From Bradyrhizobium sp. CCH5-F6 (lineage in GTDB: Bacteria > Pseudomonadota > Alphaproteobacteria > Rhizobiales > Xanthobacteraceae), in contig NZ_LSIC01000130.1 of NCBI RefSeq assembly GCF_001556045.1, positions 1 through 61,814 of the forward strand: a stretch of 61,814 bases of DNA, read 5' to 3'. The number at the start of each line of letters is the position of its first letter. Position 1 is the first letter of the stretch. Of the stretch, positions 27,156 through 36,808 are shown piece after piece. The notes below the pieces were generated by a model. It searched no databases and was not told where the DNA came from. It saw only the letters and a program-made list of their open reading frames with translations. The translations under genes were made by a program, and so were the position numbers.

Positions 27156-28157
27156 ATGTCGACCCATATTTCAGTCCCGCCGCAAGCATTGCTCGAGCGC
27201 ATCCTCACGCTGGAGATCGTGCGTGTGACGGAGCGGGCGGCGGTGTCGTCGGCGCGACTGCGCGGGCACGGCAACGAGAAGGCCGCCGACCAGGCCGCCG
27301 TCGACGCCATGCGGCGCGAGCTCAACAAGCTGCCGATCCAGGGCACCATCGTGATCGGCGAGGGCGAGCGCGACGAGGCGCCGATGCTGTATATCGGCGA
27401 GCAGGTCGGCACGAAGACGGGCCCCGAGGTCGACATCGCGGTCGATCCGCTCGAAGGCACCACGCTGTGTGCCAAGAACATGCCGGGCTCGATCGCCACG
27501 ATGGCGATGGCCGATGGCGGTACGCTGCTGCACGCCCCTGACGTCTACATGCAGAAGCTCGCGATTGGCCCCGGCTACGACAAGGGCGTCGTCGAACTCG
27601 ATGCCTCGCCCGCCGACAACGTCCGCCGCCTCGCCAAGGCCAAGGGCGTCAAGCCGGATGGCATCACCGTTCTCGTGCTCGACCGTCCCCGCCATGCCGA
27701 CATCATCGCGAGCGTGCGCTCGACCGGTGCCGCCGTGCGCCTGATCACCGACGGCGACGTCGCCGGCGTGATCCACTGCGCCGACCCCGACAACACCGGC
27801 GTCGACATGTATCTCGGCACCGGCGGTGCGCCGGAGGGTGTGCTGGCCGCCGTGGCGCTGCGCTGCATCGGCGGCCAGATGCAGTGCCGCCTGATCCTCG
27901 ATTCCGACGAGAAGCGCGAGCGGGCCGCCAAGATGGGCGTCAACGATCCCAAGATGATCTACGGCATCGAGGACATGGCGCGCGGCGACTGCCTGTTCGC
28001 CGCCACCGGCGTCACCACGGGCTCGCTGCTCTCGGGCGTCAAATTCCGCAAGGACGGCGTGATCGAGACCGAAACGGTGGTGATGCGCTCCGTCACCGGC
28101 ACCGTGCGCTACATCAAGGCCGAGCACCGCGAGCTGGCCAAGTTCCATCTGGACTAG
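27156..28157 (+). CDS. glpX: GlpX, class II fructose-1,6-bisphosphatase
   Basis: This 333-residue enzyme dephosphorylates fructose-1,6-bisphosphate in gluconeogenesis and, in autotrophs, the Calvin cycle. Visible metal and phosphate motifs are GEGERDEAPMLYIGE, DIAVDPLEGTTLCAKN and YLGTGGAPEGVLAA. Ribosome-binding site GAAGGAG precedes ATG 27156. It follows hom, an order common in Bradyrhizobium. Confidence 0.95.
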   Translation: MSTHISVPPQALLERILTLEIVRVTERAAVSSARLRGHGNEKAADQAAVDAMRRELNKLPIQGTIVIGEGERDEAPMLYIGEQVGTKTGPEVDIAVDPLEGTTLCAKNMPGSIATMAMADGGTLLHAPDVYMQKLAIGPGYDKGVVELDASPADNVRRLAKAKGVKPDGITVLVLDRPRHADIIASVRSTGAAVRLITDGDVAGVIHCADPDNTGVDMYLGTGGAPEGVLAAVALRCIGGQMQCRLILDSDEKRERAAKMGVNDPKMIYGIEDMARGDCLFAATGVTTGSLLSGVKFRKDGVIETETVVMRSVTGTVRYIKAEHRELAKFHLD

Positions 28158-28177
28158 ACGAGACAATAACGGCTGCC

Positions 28178-28216
28178 GTCATTCGGGGGCGATGCGCAGC
28201 AGCCCCCCGGAATGAC
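28178..28216. repeat. Short inverted repeat
   Basis: GTCATTC-GGGGGC and GCCCCCC-GGAATGAC are near-perfect inverted arms. It looks like a short version of the repeat at 40393-40491, sharing the TCATTCCGGGG ends. Confidence 0.6.
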
Positions 28217-28257
28217 AACAAGAAAATTGGCGACAAGAACAAGCAGGGAAACCGCCC

Positions 28258-28977
28258 ATGTCCGATCTCTCCGCCGTCAAAGCCCTCGTCTTCGACGTGT
28301 TCGGCACTGTCGTGGACTGGCGTACCAGCTTGATCACCGACTTCATGTGGTGGGCGAAAGGCCGTGGCATCAGCGCCGACTGGACCGCGCTCGTCGACGG
28401 CTGGCGCGGCATGTACATGGCCTCGATGGACGACGTCCGCCAGCATCCCGAGCGCGGCTATGTCATGCTGGATGATCTGCATCGCCGCTCGCTGGACAAG
28501 CTCGTCGAGAAGTTCGCGATCAAGGGGCTGACTGAAGCCGATCTCGATTATCTCACCAAGGGCTGGCACCGCCTGCACCCGTGGCCGGACAGCGTCGCCG
28601 GCCTGACCCGGCTCAAGACCAAGTTCGTCATCGCGCCGCTATCCAACGGCAACGTCGCGCTGCTCACCAACATGGCGAAGTTCGCCGGCCTGCCCTGGGA
28701 CCTCATCCTGTCGGCCGAGCTGTTCGAGCACTACAAGCCCGATCCGGAAACCTATCTCGGCGCCGCGCGCCTGCTTTGCCTCGAGCCGGAAGAGGTGATG
28801 ATGGTCGCCGCCCACAATGGTGATCTCGCTGCCGCTCAGAAGAACGGGCTCAAGACCGCGTTCGTGGCGCGGCCGACCGAATACGGGCCGCATCAGAAGG
28901 TCGACTTCGAAGCGACGGGCAATTGGGACATCGTCGCCAGGGATTTCGGCGGGATCGCCGATAGGCTCGGCTGCTGA
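28258..28977 (+). CDS. Haloacid dehalogenase type II (HAD superfamily)
   Basis: This 239-residue enzyme has the nucleophile Asp13 in VFDVFGTVVDW, motif II Ser/Asn in APLSNGNVALL, the conserved Lys in FEHYKPDPETYLGA, and MVAAHNGDLAAAQ. These match L-2-haloacid dehalogenases, which hydrolyse 2-haloalkanoates, though many homologues act on phosphates or other halo-acids. It is the first gene of the block separating glpX from recJ. Confidence 0.9.
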   Translation: MSDLSAVKALVFDVFGTVVDWRTSLITDFMWWAKGRGISADWTALVDGWRGMYMASMDDVRQHPERGYVMLDDLHRRSLDKLVEKFAIKGLTEADLDYLTKGWHRLHPWPDSVAGLTRLKTKFVIAPLSNGNVALLTNMAKFAGLPWDLILSAELFEHYKPDPETYLGAARLLCLEPEEVMMVAAHNGDLAAAQKNGLKTAFVARPTEYGPHQKVDFEATGNWDIVARDFGGIADRLGC

Positions 28978-28984
28978 TCGCCGC

Positions 28985-29668
28985 TCAACCCGGGCGAGGC
29001 AGTTCGCCGGCCTGGTCCTCGGGCGCGCAGAAGGTTGAGATCGCAAGGTCGATCCGTCGGTCCACGACGCGGCGGTTGAGCCTGAATTCTGTGTCGGTCA
29101 GCAGCCTGAAATGATCGTGGCTGAACGCCATGCCGAACAGCATCTCGGCGATGAGGCGGAGGGGCACGCCTTGAAAACGCGGCGCGAGGCGAATCGTCTT
29201 GAGCTGCTCGATGATGTGATCCATGCCGCTCTCGATGATGACCTCGGCGAACATGCGCCCCAGCGCCGGTGAGGCCTGGCGTTCACCGATGATCAGGCGC
29301 TGCAGCGCGATCTCGCCGGGCGACAGCGCCACGTCTGCAGCTTCCCGGAGCATGTTTCGAAGCCGGCTGACGGGTGACCCTTCCAAAGGCGCCTCTGCAT
29401 AATCGGCGGCGGGCAGGCTGCGCAGCAGCATGGCGCGGAACAGGTCGGTCTTGCTCTCGAACAATTTGTAGAGCGTCTTCTTCGACATTCCGGCAGCCCT
29501 GGCGATGTCGTCCATCGTCGTCGCGGCGAACCCCTTGCTGGTGAAGGTGTCCTTCGCCGCCGCCAGCAATTGCGTCATGCGCGCGTCCGGGGCGGGCAGT
29601 CGGATGGCAGGCTTGGCTCGCTCCGGAGATGGCGCCGGGCGCCTCAGGCTTTTGGAGTCTCTCGCCAT
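28985..29668 (-). CDS. TetR/AcrR-family repressor of the adjacent RND pump
   Basis: This 227-residue regulator has the N-terminal TetR helix-turn-helix: AAKDTFTSKGFAATTMDDIA, then AAGMSKKTLYKLFESKTDLF. The C-terminal part is the variable ligand domain. ATG 29668 is chosen over GTG 29695; neither has a strong ribosome-binding site. It is divergent from the efflux operon, with two palindromes in the shared promoter region. This is the usual layout for a drug-responsive repressor controlling itself and the pump. Confidence 0.88.
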   Translation of the reverse strand: MARDSKSLRRPAPSPERAKPAIRLPAPDARMTQLLAAAKDTFTSKGFAATTMDDIARAAGMSKKTLYKLFESKTDLFRAMLLRSLPAADYAEAPLEGSPVSRLRNMLREAADVALSPGEIALQRLIIGERQASPALGRMFAEVIIESGMDHIIEQLKTIRLAPRFQGVPLRLIAEMLFGMAFSHDHFRLLTDTEFRLNRRVVDRRIDLAISTFCAPEDQAGELPRPG

Positions 29669-29745
29669 GGGAACATCCGACTTGAGCTGCTTCACGACTG
29701 CTTGAACGCAGTTTCATGCGCAGCCTAGCACTTGACTTCGGAAAA

Positions 29746-29785
29746 GGAAACTACCAAGTTTCCAAACGGAAACCGAATAGTTTCC
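29746..29785. promoter_or_regulatory. Two tandem 18-bp palindromes, likely TetR operators
   Basis: GGAAACT-ACCA-AGTTTCC (29746-29763) is a perfect palindrome, and GGAAAC-CGAATA-GTTTCC (29768-29785) a second one 22 bases further, about two helical turns. A further half-site GTTTCC follows at 29790. A -35-like TTGACT lies just upstream (29732-29737). They sit between the TetR gene and the pump genes. Binding is inferred, not shown. Confidence 0.65.
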
Positions 29786-29845
29786 GAATGTTTCCGCGCG
29801 CCGCCCCCGATCGAGGGGCCGCAACTCACCCAATGGATCGTCATC

Positions 29846-31048
29846 ATGCGTCCTTTGTTCGCCCGAGCTGTTCCGCTAATTGCCCTGCTGCTTGCAGCTT
29901 GCGGGGATCAGGGTCAGCAAGCCGGACCGCCACAGATGGTGCCGGAGGTGGGTATCGTGACCTTGAAGCCGCGGGAGGCGGAGATATCGACCGTCCTGCC
30001 GGGGCGCGTCGTCGCCTATCAGGTCTCGGAGGTCCGGCCGCAGGTCACGGGCATTCTGCTCAAGCGCGACTTCGTGGAAGGCGCCGAGGTCAAGGAGGGC
30101 GACCTGCTCTATGAGATCGATCCGGTGCAGTACAAGGCCGCGCTGGCCAGCGCCGAGGCGTCGGTGCAACGGGCGGAGGCGACGCTCGTCAGCGTGCGCC
30201 TGAAGGCCGCGCGCAAGACCCAGCTGCTTCAGACCAATGCCGCCAGCCAGCAGGACGTCGACGACGCCGTTGCCGCCTACAAGCAGGGCGAGGCCGATCT
30301 GCATGCGGCGCAGGCCAACCGCGACACAGCGGCGATCTCGCTCGACCGCACCAGGGTGACCGCGTCGATCTCGGGCCGTATCGGCAAGTCGACCATCACG
30401 CCAGGCGCGCTCGTCACCGCGAGCCAGGCCACCCCGATGACGACGATCCAGCAGCTGGATCCGGTCTATGTCGATCTCGACCAGTCGACCTCCGAGATGG
30501 AGCGCCTGCGGAGCGAGATCGCCAGCGGCCAGCTCAAGCGCCCGGCCGGGGGCGTGCAGGTCGAACTCCTGATGGAGAACGGCAAGGTCTATGGCCACAG
30601 GGGCAAGTACGGATTCACCGATACGAGCGTCAACGAGAGCACCGGCTCGGTCTCATCGCGCGCGATCTTCGCCAATCCCGAGCGCCTGCTGCTTCCCGGC
30701 ATGTATGTGCGCGCACGCGTCGTCGCCGGCGTCGACACGGCCGCGATCCTGGTGCCGCAGCGGGCGGTCTCGCGCAATCCGCTGGGGCAGGCGGTGGCGA
30801 TGTTCGTCGACAGGGACGGCAAGATCGAGCAGCGGACGCTGGATCTCGGAGAGGCGGTCGACGACAACTGGCTGGTCCGCGGCGGCGCCAAGTCGGGCGA
30901 CCGTCTGGTCGTCGAGGGAACGCAGAAGGCGCGTCCGGGCGCGCCGGTCAAGACCGTTGAAGTCACGGTGGACCCGGCGACCGGCCTCACGGTGAAACCG
31001 ACCCGGCAGGCCGAGGCGCAGCCGGCAGTCGCGGTAACGGAGCGGTAA
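29846..31048 (+). CDS. RND efflux pump periplasmic adaptor (MexA/AcrA family)
   Basis: This 400-residue protein has a lipoprotein signal ([12 protein letters not shown]) with the lipidated Cys near residue 19. A lipoyl-like half ([30 protein letters not shown]) follows, then a coiled-coil hairpin and beta-barrel ([25 protein letters not shown]). It links the inner-membrane pump to an outer-membrane channel. ATG 29846 puts the signal at the N-terminus. It is followed 5 bases later by the pump gene. Confidence 0.93.
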   Translation: MRPLFARAVPLIALLLAACGDQGQQAGPPQMVPEVGIVTLKPREAEISTVLPGRVVAYQVSEVRPQVTGILLKRDFVEGAEVKEGDLLYEIDPVQYKAALASAEASVQRAEATLVSVRLKAARKTQLLQTNAASQQDVDDAVAAYKQGEADLHAAQANRDTAAISLDRTRVTASISGRIGKSTITPGALVTASQATPMTTIQQLDPVYVDLDQSTSEMERLRSEIASGQLKRPAGGVQVELLMENGKVYGHRGKYGFTDTSVNESTGSVSSRAIFANPERLLLPGMYVRARVVAGVDTAAILVPQRAVSRNPLGQAVAMFVDRDGKIEQRTLDLGEAVDDNWLVRGGAKSGDRLVVEGTQKARPGAPVKTVEVTVDPATGLTVKPTRQAEAQPAVAVTER

Positions 31049-31053
31049 TCGTC

Positions 31054-34000
31054 ATGTCGCATTTCTTCATCAAGCGGCCGATCTTCGCCTGGGTCATCGC
31101 CATCCTGATCATGCTGGGCGGCGTGCTCGCGATCATGCGCCTGCCGATCGCGCAATACCCGCAGATCGCGCCCACCGTCGTCACGATCAGCGCGACCTAT
31201 CCCGGCGCCAACGCCCAGACCGCCGAGAACTCGGTGACCAAGGTCATCGAGCAGAACATGACCGGCCTCGACCATCTGCAATACATGTCGTCCTCGAGCA
31301 CCTCGACCGGCGCCGTGTCGATTTCGCTGACCTTCACCAACGAAGCCGATGCCGACATCGCCCAGGTTCAGGTGCAGAACAAGCTCCAGCTCGCCACCCC
31401 GCTGCTGCCGCAGGTCGTGCAGCAGCAGGGCATCAAGGTCGTGAAATCGTCGTCGAGCTTCCTGATGGTGCTCGGCTTCGTCTCCGATGACGGCCGGCTC
31501 AGTGCCAGCGACATCGCCGATTACGTCGCGTCCTCGATCAACGACCCGATCAGCCGCGTCGCCGGTGTCGGCCAGGTGCAGCTGTTCGGCGCCGAATACG
31601 CCATGCGGATCTGGCTCGATCCCGACAAGCTCGCCAAATACAATCTGATGCCGGGCGACGTCACCGCTGCGATCCAGACCCAGAACACGCAGGTGACGGC
31701 CGGGCAGCTCGGCGGTCTTCCGGCCGTCGGCGGCCAGCAGCTCAATGCGACCATCACCTCGCAGAGCCGCCTGCAGACGGCAGAGCAATTCAAGGACATC
31801 ATCCTGCGCACCGCCACGACGGGCCAGACCGTCCGCATCGGCGACGTCGCTCGCGTCGAGCTCGGCTCGAAATCCTACGACTCTACCGCGCGCTACAACG
31901 GCAAGCCGGCTGCCGGCATGGGCATCAGCCTCGCGACCGGCGCCAATGCCGTTGCGACCTCGGAAGCGGTGAAGGCGCGCATCGCCCAGCTCACGGCCAC
32001 GATGCCGGAGGGACTGCGCGTCATCTATCCCTACGACACCACGCCGTTCGTGAAACTGTCGATCGAGAAGGTGATTCATACGCTCTTCGAGGCGATCGCG
32101 CTCGTCTTCGTCGTGATGTTCGTGTTCCTTCAGAGCTGGCGCGCCACCATCATCCCAACCATCGCCGTGCCGGTGGTGCTGCTCGGGACGTTCGGCGTGC
32201 TCGCGCTGGCTGGCTATTCCATCAACACGCTGACGATGTTCGCGATGGTGCTCGCGATCGGCCTGCTGGTCGACGACGCCATCGTCGTGGTCGAGAACGT
32301 CGAGCGCGTGATGGCGGAGGAGCATCTCTCGCCGCGCGAGGCGACCGAGAAGTCCATGCGCGAGATCACCGGCGCGCTGGTCGGGATCGGCGTCGTGCTG
32401 TCGGCCGTGTTCATTCCGATGGCGTTCTTCAACGGCTCGGTCGGCATCATCTATCGGCAATTCGCGCTGACCATCGTCACGGCGATGCTGCTCTCCGTTC
32501 TGGTGGCGCTGGTGCTGACGCCGGCGCTGTGCGCCACCATCCTGAAGCCGCCGAAAGATCACGGCGCCCGGCGCGGCTTCTTCGCCGCGTTCAACCGCGG
32601 TTTCGACCGCATGGCCGATGGCTATCAGCGCGGAGCGGCCGGCGCGATCAGGCGTGTCGCCGGCGTCCTGATCGCATTCGTGGCGATCGTCGCTGCCATG
32701 GTGGTCCTGTTCCAGCGGCTGCCGAGCTCGTTCCTGCCCGAGGAGGACCAGGGTTCGATCATGACCCTGATCCAGCTTCCGGTCGGCGCCACCTCGGCGA
32801 GGACGCTCGACGTCATCAAGCAGGTCGAGCACCAGTACCTCGACAACGAAAAGGATGCCGTGCAAGGCGTGTTCGCCATCAATGGATACAGCTTCGCCGG
32901 CCAGGGGCAGAACGTTGGCCTTGCCTTCGTCAGCCTCAAACCGTTCGACGAGCGCAAGCATGCGGGGGCCTCGGCGCAGGCCGTGGTCGGCCGCGCCATG
33001 GGTGCGTTTGCCCGGATCCGCGATGCGATGGTATTTGCCGTGCTGCCGCCGCCGATCCCGGGCTTCGGCAATGCCGGCGGCTTCGACGTCTATCTTCAGG
33101 ACACCGGCGGGAACGGCCACGAGGCGCTGATCCAGGCGCGCAACCAGCTCCTCGGGCAGCTCGCGGCGGACAGGCGCGTGGCGCAGGCGCGGCCGAACGG
33201 ACAGGACGACACGCCGCAATTCAATCTCGACGTCGACCAAGCCAAGGCCACGGCGCTCGGCGTGAGCCTGAGCGATCTCAATACCACGCTGTCGGCGGCG
33301 TGGGGCGGCGCCTATGTCAACGACTTCATCGATCGCGGCCGCGTCAAGCAGGTCTATGTTCAGAGCGATGCACCGTTCCGCATGGACACCAGCGACATCG
33401 GCCGCTGGTACGTGCGCAACACAGCGGGCTCGATGGTGCCGTTCTCGGCGCTCGCTACCAATCGCTGGAGCTTTGGCTCGCCGCGCCTGGAGCGCTACAA
33501 CGGCGTTGCCGCCGTCGAGCTTCAGGGACAGGCGGGGCAGGGCATCAGCTCGGGCGTCGCCATGCAGGCGGTGGAGGAGCAGATGGCGAAGCTCCCCAAG
33601 GGCTACGGCCATGAATGGACCGGTTTGTCGTTCCAGGAGCGGCTAACCGGGAGCCAGACGCTGTATCTGTATTCGATCTCGCTGCTGATCGTGTTCCTCA
33701 GCCTCGCCGCGCTGTACGAGAGCTGGTCGGTTCCGTTCGCGGTGATGCTGACGGTGCCGATCGGCGTGCTCGGCGCGCTGCTCGGGGCGACGCTCTTCGG
33801 CCAGGCCAACGACGTCTATTTCCAGGTCGGCCTGCTCACCACGATCGGTCTCGCCTCGAAGAATGCGATCCTGATCGTCGAGTTCGCGCTGGAGCAGATC
33901 GCGGCCGGCCGCAGCCTCGTCGAGGCCACGCTGCACGCCGCGCGCCAGCGGCTGCGCCCGATCCTCATGACCTCGCTCGCCTTCATCCTCGGCGTGCTGC

Positions 34001-34200
34001 CGCTGGCGGTCGCGACCGGCGCCGGCTCCGCCAGCCAGAATGCGGTCGGCATCGGGGTAGCCGGCGGCATGATCGCGGCAACCGCGCTCGGCATCTTCTT
34101 CGTCCCCGCGCTGTTCGTGCTCGTCCGACGGATGTTTCCGGGGGCGCAGCCCGACGCAGTCGGCTCGAAGTCACTTGCCCACGCTGAGCCCGCGGAATGA
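31054..34200 (+). CDS. RND multidrug efflux permease (AcrB/MexB, HAE1)
   Basis: This 1048-residue inner-membrane proton-driven pump has the normal family length. It starts [20 protein letters not shown]. It has the proton-relay segment [26 protein letters not shown] (two adjacent Asp) in transmembrane helix 4, and the mirrored [16 protein letters not shown] in helix 10. No outer-membrane channel gene (TolC/OprM type) follows, so the pump must borrow one. Confidence 0.95.
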   Translation: MSHFFIKRPIFAWVIAILIMLGGVLAIMRLPIAQYPQIAPTVVTISATYPGANAQTAENSVTKVIEQNMTGLDHLQYMSSSSTSTGAVSISLTFTNEADADIAQVQVQNKLQLATPLLPQVVQQQGIKVVKSSSSFLMVLGFVSDDGRLSASDIADYVASSINDPISRVAGVGQVQLFGAEYAMRIWLDPDKLAKYNLMPGDVTAAIQTQNTQVTAGQLGGLPAVGGQQLNATITSQSRLQTAEQFKDIILRTATTGQTVRIGDVARVELGSKSYDSTARYNGKPAAGMGISLATGANAVATSEAVKARIAQLTATMPEGLRVIYPYDTTPFVKLSIEKVIHTLFEAIALVFVVMFVFLQSWRATIIPTIAVPVVLLGTFGVLALAGYSINTLTMFAMVLAIGLLVDDAIVVVENVERVMAEEHLSPREATEKSMREITGALVGIGVVLSAVFIPMAFFNGSVGIIYRQFALTIVTAMLLSVLVALVLTPALCATILKPPKDHGARRGFFAAFNRGFDRMADGYQRGAAGAIRRVAGVLIAFVAIVAAMVVLFQRLPSSFLPEEDQGSIMTLIQLPVGATSARTLDVIKQVEHQYLDNEKDAVQGVFAINGYSFAGQGQNVGLAFVSLKPFDERKHAGASAQAVVGRAMGAFARIRDAMVFAVLPPPIPGFGNAGGFDVYLQDTGGNGHEALIQARNQLLGQLAADRRVAQARPNGQDDTPQFNLDVDQAKATALGVSLSDLNTTLSAAWGGAYVNDFIDRGRVKQVYVQSDAPFRMDTSDIGRWYVRNTAGSMVPFSALATNRWSFGSPRLERYNGVAAVELQGQAGQGISSGVAMQAVEEQMAKLPKGYGHEWTGLSFQERLTGSQTLYLYSISLLIVFLSLAALYESWSVPFAVMLTVPIGVLGALLGATLFGQANDVYFQVGLLTTIGLASKNAILIVEFALEQIAAGRSLVEATLHAARQRLRPILMTSLAFILGVLPLAVATGAGSASQNAVGIGVAGGMIAATALGIFFVPALFVLVRRMFPGAQPDAVGSKSLAHAEPAE

Positions 34201-34251
34201 GCTCAATCGCAACTCCGGGCGGCTCGCGCCGCCCGGAGCCGATTTGCCGGC

Positions 34252-35223
34252 CTACAGCGTCATCTTCATCGGTTCCGGATAGTAGTGGAAGCCGTCGCCC
34301 GCTTTGGCGACATGGCCGTAACCCGGCCAGGCGAAGTGATAGGACATCACCGGGGTCTTGTTGGCCGCAAGCATCGTCAGCAGCTTGACGCGCGTGTCCG
34401 CCGCCTGCTTCGGATCGGTGTCGTAAGAGAACTCCATCCGTGGCCGCTCCAGCAGCAGCACCGAATGGTGCGAGAGGTCGCCGAGGAAGGCGAACGATTT
34501 TCCCGCCGACGAGACCAGGAAGATGGTGTGACCGACGGTGTGGCCGGGCGCCGCGATCGCCTGCACGCCGGGCAGGAATTCCTGGCCGTCCTTGAAGAAC
34601 ACGATGCGGTCGCGCACCGGCAGCAGGTTCTTGCGGGCGTGGACGACGAAGTCCTTGGCCGGGCTGCCGAGCTTGGCCTCGTCGGTCCAGAAGTCGAAAT
34701 CGGTCTGTGAGATGTAGACCTGCGCGTTCGGAAACAGCGGCTTGCCGCCTTCGTCGACGATGCCGCCGATATGGTCGATATGGGCATGCGAACAGACCAC
34801 GGCATCGATGTCGCCCGGCTTGATGCCGGCCTCGGTCATGCTCTTCTGTTGTCGCCCGGTGCTGGCGCCGAACATCTTCGAGCTGCCCATGCCGGTATCG
34901 AACAGGATGAGCTTGTCGCCGGTGTTCACGATCGGCGAGTTCTGTTCGAGCACGACGTTGTCCGGCGACAGGAAATTGTCGGCGAGCATCTTCTTGACCT
35001 CTTCCTTGGGAACGCCGGTGAACGTCCCCGAGGGATCACCGAGCGGCAGTGGCCCATCGGACACGACGGTCACCTCGGCATCGCCGAGAATGAAGCGGTG
35101 CCAGTAGGGCGTCTGCGTGCCGAGCTTGGGAGCCCGGGCCATCGCGCTGCTGCCGAGCATGGCGCTGGCGCCGAGGCCCGCGCCAAGCGCTAGCAGGGAC
35201 CGACGAGAGACATCGATTGTCAT
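34252..35223 (-). CDS. Tat-exported MBL-fold metallo-hydrolase
   Basis: The 323-residue protein begins with a Tat-type signal (SRRSLLALGAGLGASAML), then a metallo-beta-lactamase domain with SHAHIDHIGG as the zinc motif, and GHTVGHTIFLV and FLGDLSHH for further ligands. It is probably a periplasmic hydrolase of lactone or similar type. ATG 35223 follows GGAGGAAA by six bases; the longer frame to 35292 is discarded. It is convergent with the RND operon. Confidence 0.9.
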   Translation of the reverse strand: MTIDVSRRSLLALGAGLGASAMLGSSAMARAPKLGTQTPYWHRFILGDAEVTVVSDGPLPLGDPSGTFTGVPKEEVKKMLADNFLSPDNVVLEQNSPIVNTGDKLILFDTGMGSSKMFGASTGRQQKSMTEAGIKPGDIDAVVCSHAHIDHIGGIVDEGGKPLFPNAQVYISQTDFDFWTDEAKLGSPAKDFVVHARKNLLPVRDRIVFFKDGQEFLPGVQAIAAPGHTVGHTIFLVSSAGKSFAFLGDLSHHSVLLLERPRMEFSYDTDPKQAADTRVKLLTMLAANKTPVMSYHFAWPGYGHVAKAGDGFHYYPEPMKMTL

Positions 35224-35354
35224 GCATTTCCTCCGCTTTAGTCTTTTATCTTGCGCAATTGTTCGCGCGTTGCGACCGGCCTGATCAGCCATGCGGCCGA
35301 AGGTCGGCGGAAGGCATGCTGCGCCGGTTACGACAAGCTAGCAAGTAGAATTGG

Positions 35355-35377
35355 TCCGCGGTCCATGCGACCGCGGA
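35355..35377. promoter_or_regulatory. Perfect 9-bp inverted repeat upstream of the MBL gene
   Basis: TCCGCGGTC-CATGC-GACCGCGGA forms a 9-bp stem with a 5-base loop. It is ~130 bases upstream of the MBL gene and ~80 bases after the MCP-like gene. It may be an operator or a weak terminator; no T-run follows. Confidence 0.35.
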
Positions 35378-35455
35378 ATTGCGCGTTGCGCAACTATCAA
35401 TGTGACGTCGGGGTTGTTGTCTCGAGTTTTGGCCGGGCCGGCGGACCCGCCGGCC

Positions 35456-36532
35456 TCACGCCGTGCAGACGATCACGCCGTACCAGCCGAGCCCGCGATA
35501 GGTCTCGTAACCCGGGGTCGCATGAAAGGCGACCAGCGTGCCGTTGCGCTCGTGATAGAAGCCGGAGCGCTGGCCGTTGAGCGACAGCGAGACGCGCTCG
35601 CTCAAAATGCCCTGGCCGTCGGACGCCGCGATGACGCGAAAATTCGAATCGACCAGCAGCACGCGCGCCTTGTCGTTGTCGCCGACCCGCACGCCCTGGA
35701 CGATGGCGCGGGCCTGCGGCTCCCAGTCGAAATGGATGGCGAGCACGCCGATCGGCGCGCCATTGGCCTGACCGCCGGCGCGGACGCTGGCGCAATAGGT
35801 CGCGACCTGCGCGTTGCCGAGCAGCGGCTGGTTCTCGACGTCGCCGGCGACGTAGTCGTCACCGGAGCGCAGGGACCGCGCCTCGCGGAACCATTTGGTA
35901 TGGGCGACGTTCTGGCCGACGACGCGAAAGCGGTCGGCGCGGCCGTTGGCGATGACGTTGCCGTCGAGATCGCAGAGCCAGAGATCGAGATAGACCGTAT
36001 AGGCCCCCAGGATCACGCCGAGGCGTTGCGAGGCGTGGTTTACGGCCGCAGGGCTCGGTTCAGCCGCGCAATCGACTACGGCGGAGTCGGTGGCCCACCA
36101 GCGCACGTCGCACGTGCGCTCATAGAGGTTGCGGTCGATCAGCTCGATGGCGTTGAGCGACAGGTCGACCATGCGCTCGCCGCGCGAACGCTGGCTCATC
36201 CGCTCGATCGAGGAGACGAGATCGCCGGTGCGTTTCGTCAATTGGGTTTCGAGTTCGCGGGCGATGGTCTCGACCTGCTGGCCGACGCCGCGCACCTCCT
36301 GCGCCACCACCGCAAAGCCCGCGCCTTGTGCGCCGGCACGCGAACTCTCGATCAGCGCGTTCAGCGCCAGCATCTTCATCTGGTTGGTAATCTGCTGGAT
36401 CGACTTGGTCTTGTCGACCGCGATCTGGTTGACCTCCGCAGTGAGGCGGTTGATCAGCACGGAGATGTCGGAATCATCTTCGGTGGGTTCGGTGGCGATC
36501 GGCTTGGCTTTGAGACCCAGCGCAGCAGACAT
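35456..36532 (-). CDS. Soluble MCP-like protein with C-terminal sensor domain
   Basis: The protein has 358 residues. Residues ~25-120 contain a shortened methyl-accepting chemotaxis signalling hairpin, with tip LALNALIESSRAGAQGAGFAVVAQEVR. Residues ~165-355 look like a Cache/PAS-type sensor (DLWLCDLDGNVIANGRADRF; GVLAIHFDW; VLLVDSNFRVIAASDGQG). There is no transmembrane segment, so signalling and sensing are in reversed order compared with normal MCPs. ATG 36532 begins MSAALGLKAKPIATEP. It could signal to CheA, or act through another partner. Confidence 0.82.
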   Translation of the reverse strand: MSAALGLKAKPIATEPTEDDSDISVLINRLTAEVNQIAVDKTKSIQQITNQMKMLALNALIESSRAGAQGAGFAVVAQEVRGVGQQVETIARELETQLTKRTGDLVSSIERMSQRSRGERMVDLSLNAIELIDRNLYERTCDVRWWATDSAVVDCAAEPSPAAVNHASQRLGVILGAYTVYLDLWLCDLDGNVIANGRADRFRVVGQNVAHTKWFREARSLRSGDDYVAGDVENQPLLGNAQVATYCASVRAGGQANGAPIGVLAIHFDWEPQARAIVQGVRVGDNDKARVLLVDSNFRVIAASDGQGILSERVSLSLNGQRSGFYHERNGTLVAFHATPGYETYRGLGWYGVIVCTA

Positions 36533-36808
36533 CGGGGACTTCCCTTGGCAATGAGGCCTGATCTGCAATGAACGGGGAACAACGACTTACAGATCGAATA
36601 CGATTCTTTTTCGAAGATTCCGCCTAACGCCTGCTTAATTTGCTGTTCCGCGGAATGCCTAAATGGTAGTCACCCCGCCGGCCGGCGCCATCCACCGCTT
36701 TGTGCGGCCGGGCCGTTGCAAATCCCGTCCGATTGCCGGCCAATCCTCGGGAAGCCGGTGACCGCGTGATTTCCTGGCCCCCGAGTTCCCAACAAGTTGC
36801 CCCCCGCC

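Noticed and set aside
30589..33612. 1007-residue minus-strand open frame opposite the RND pump genes
   Set aside because: It is the GC-driven shadow of the pump genes, with no signal, domain or ribosome-binding site of its own.
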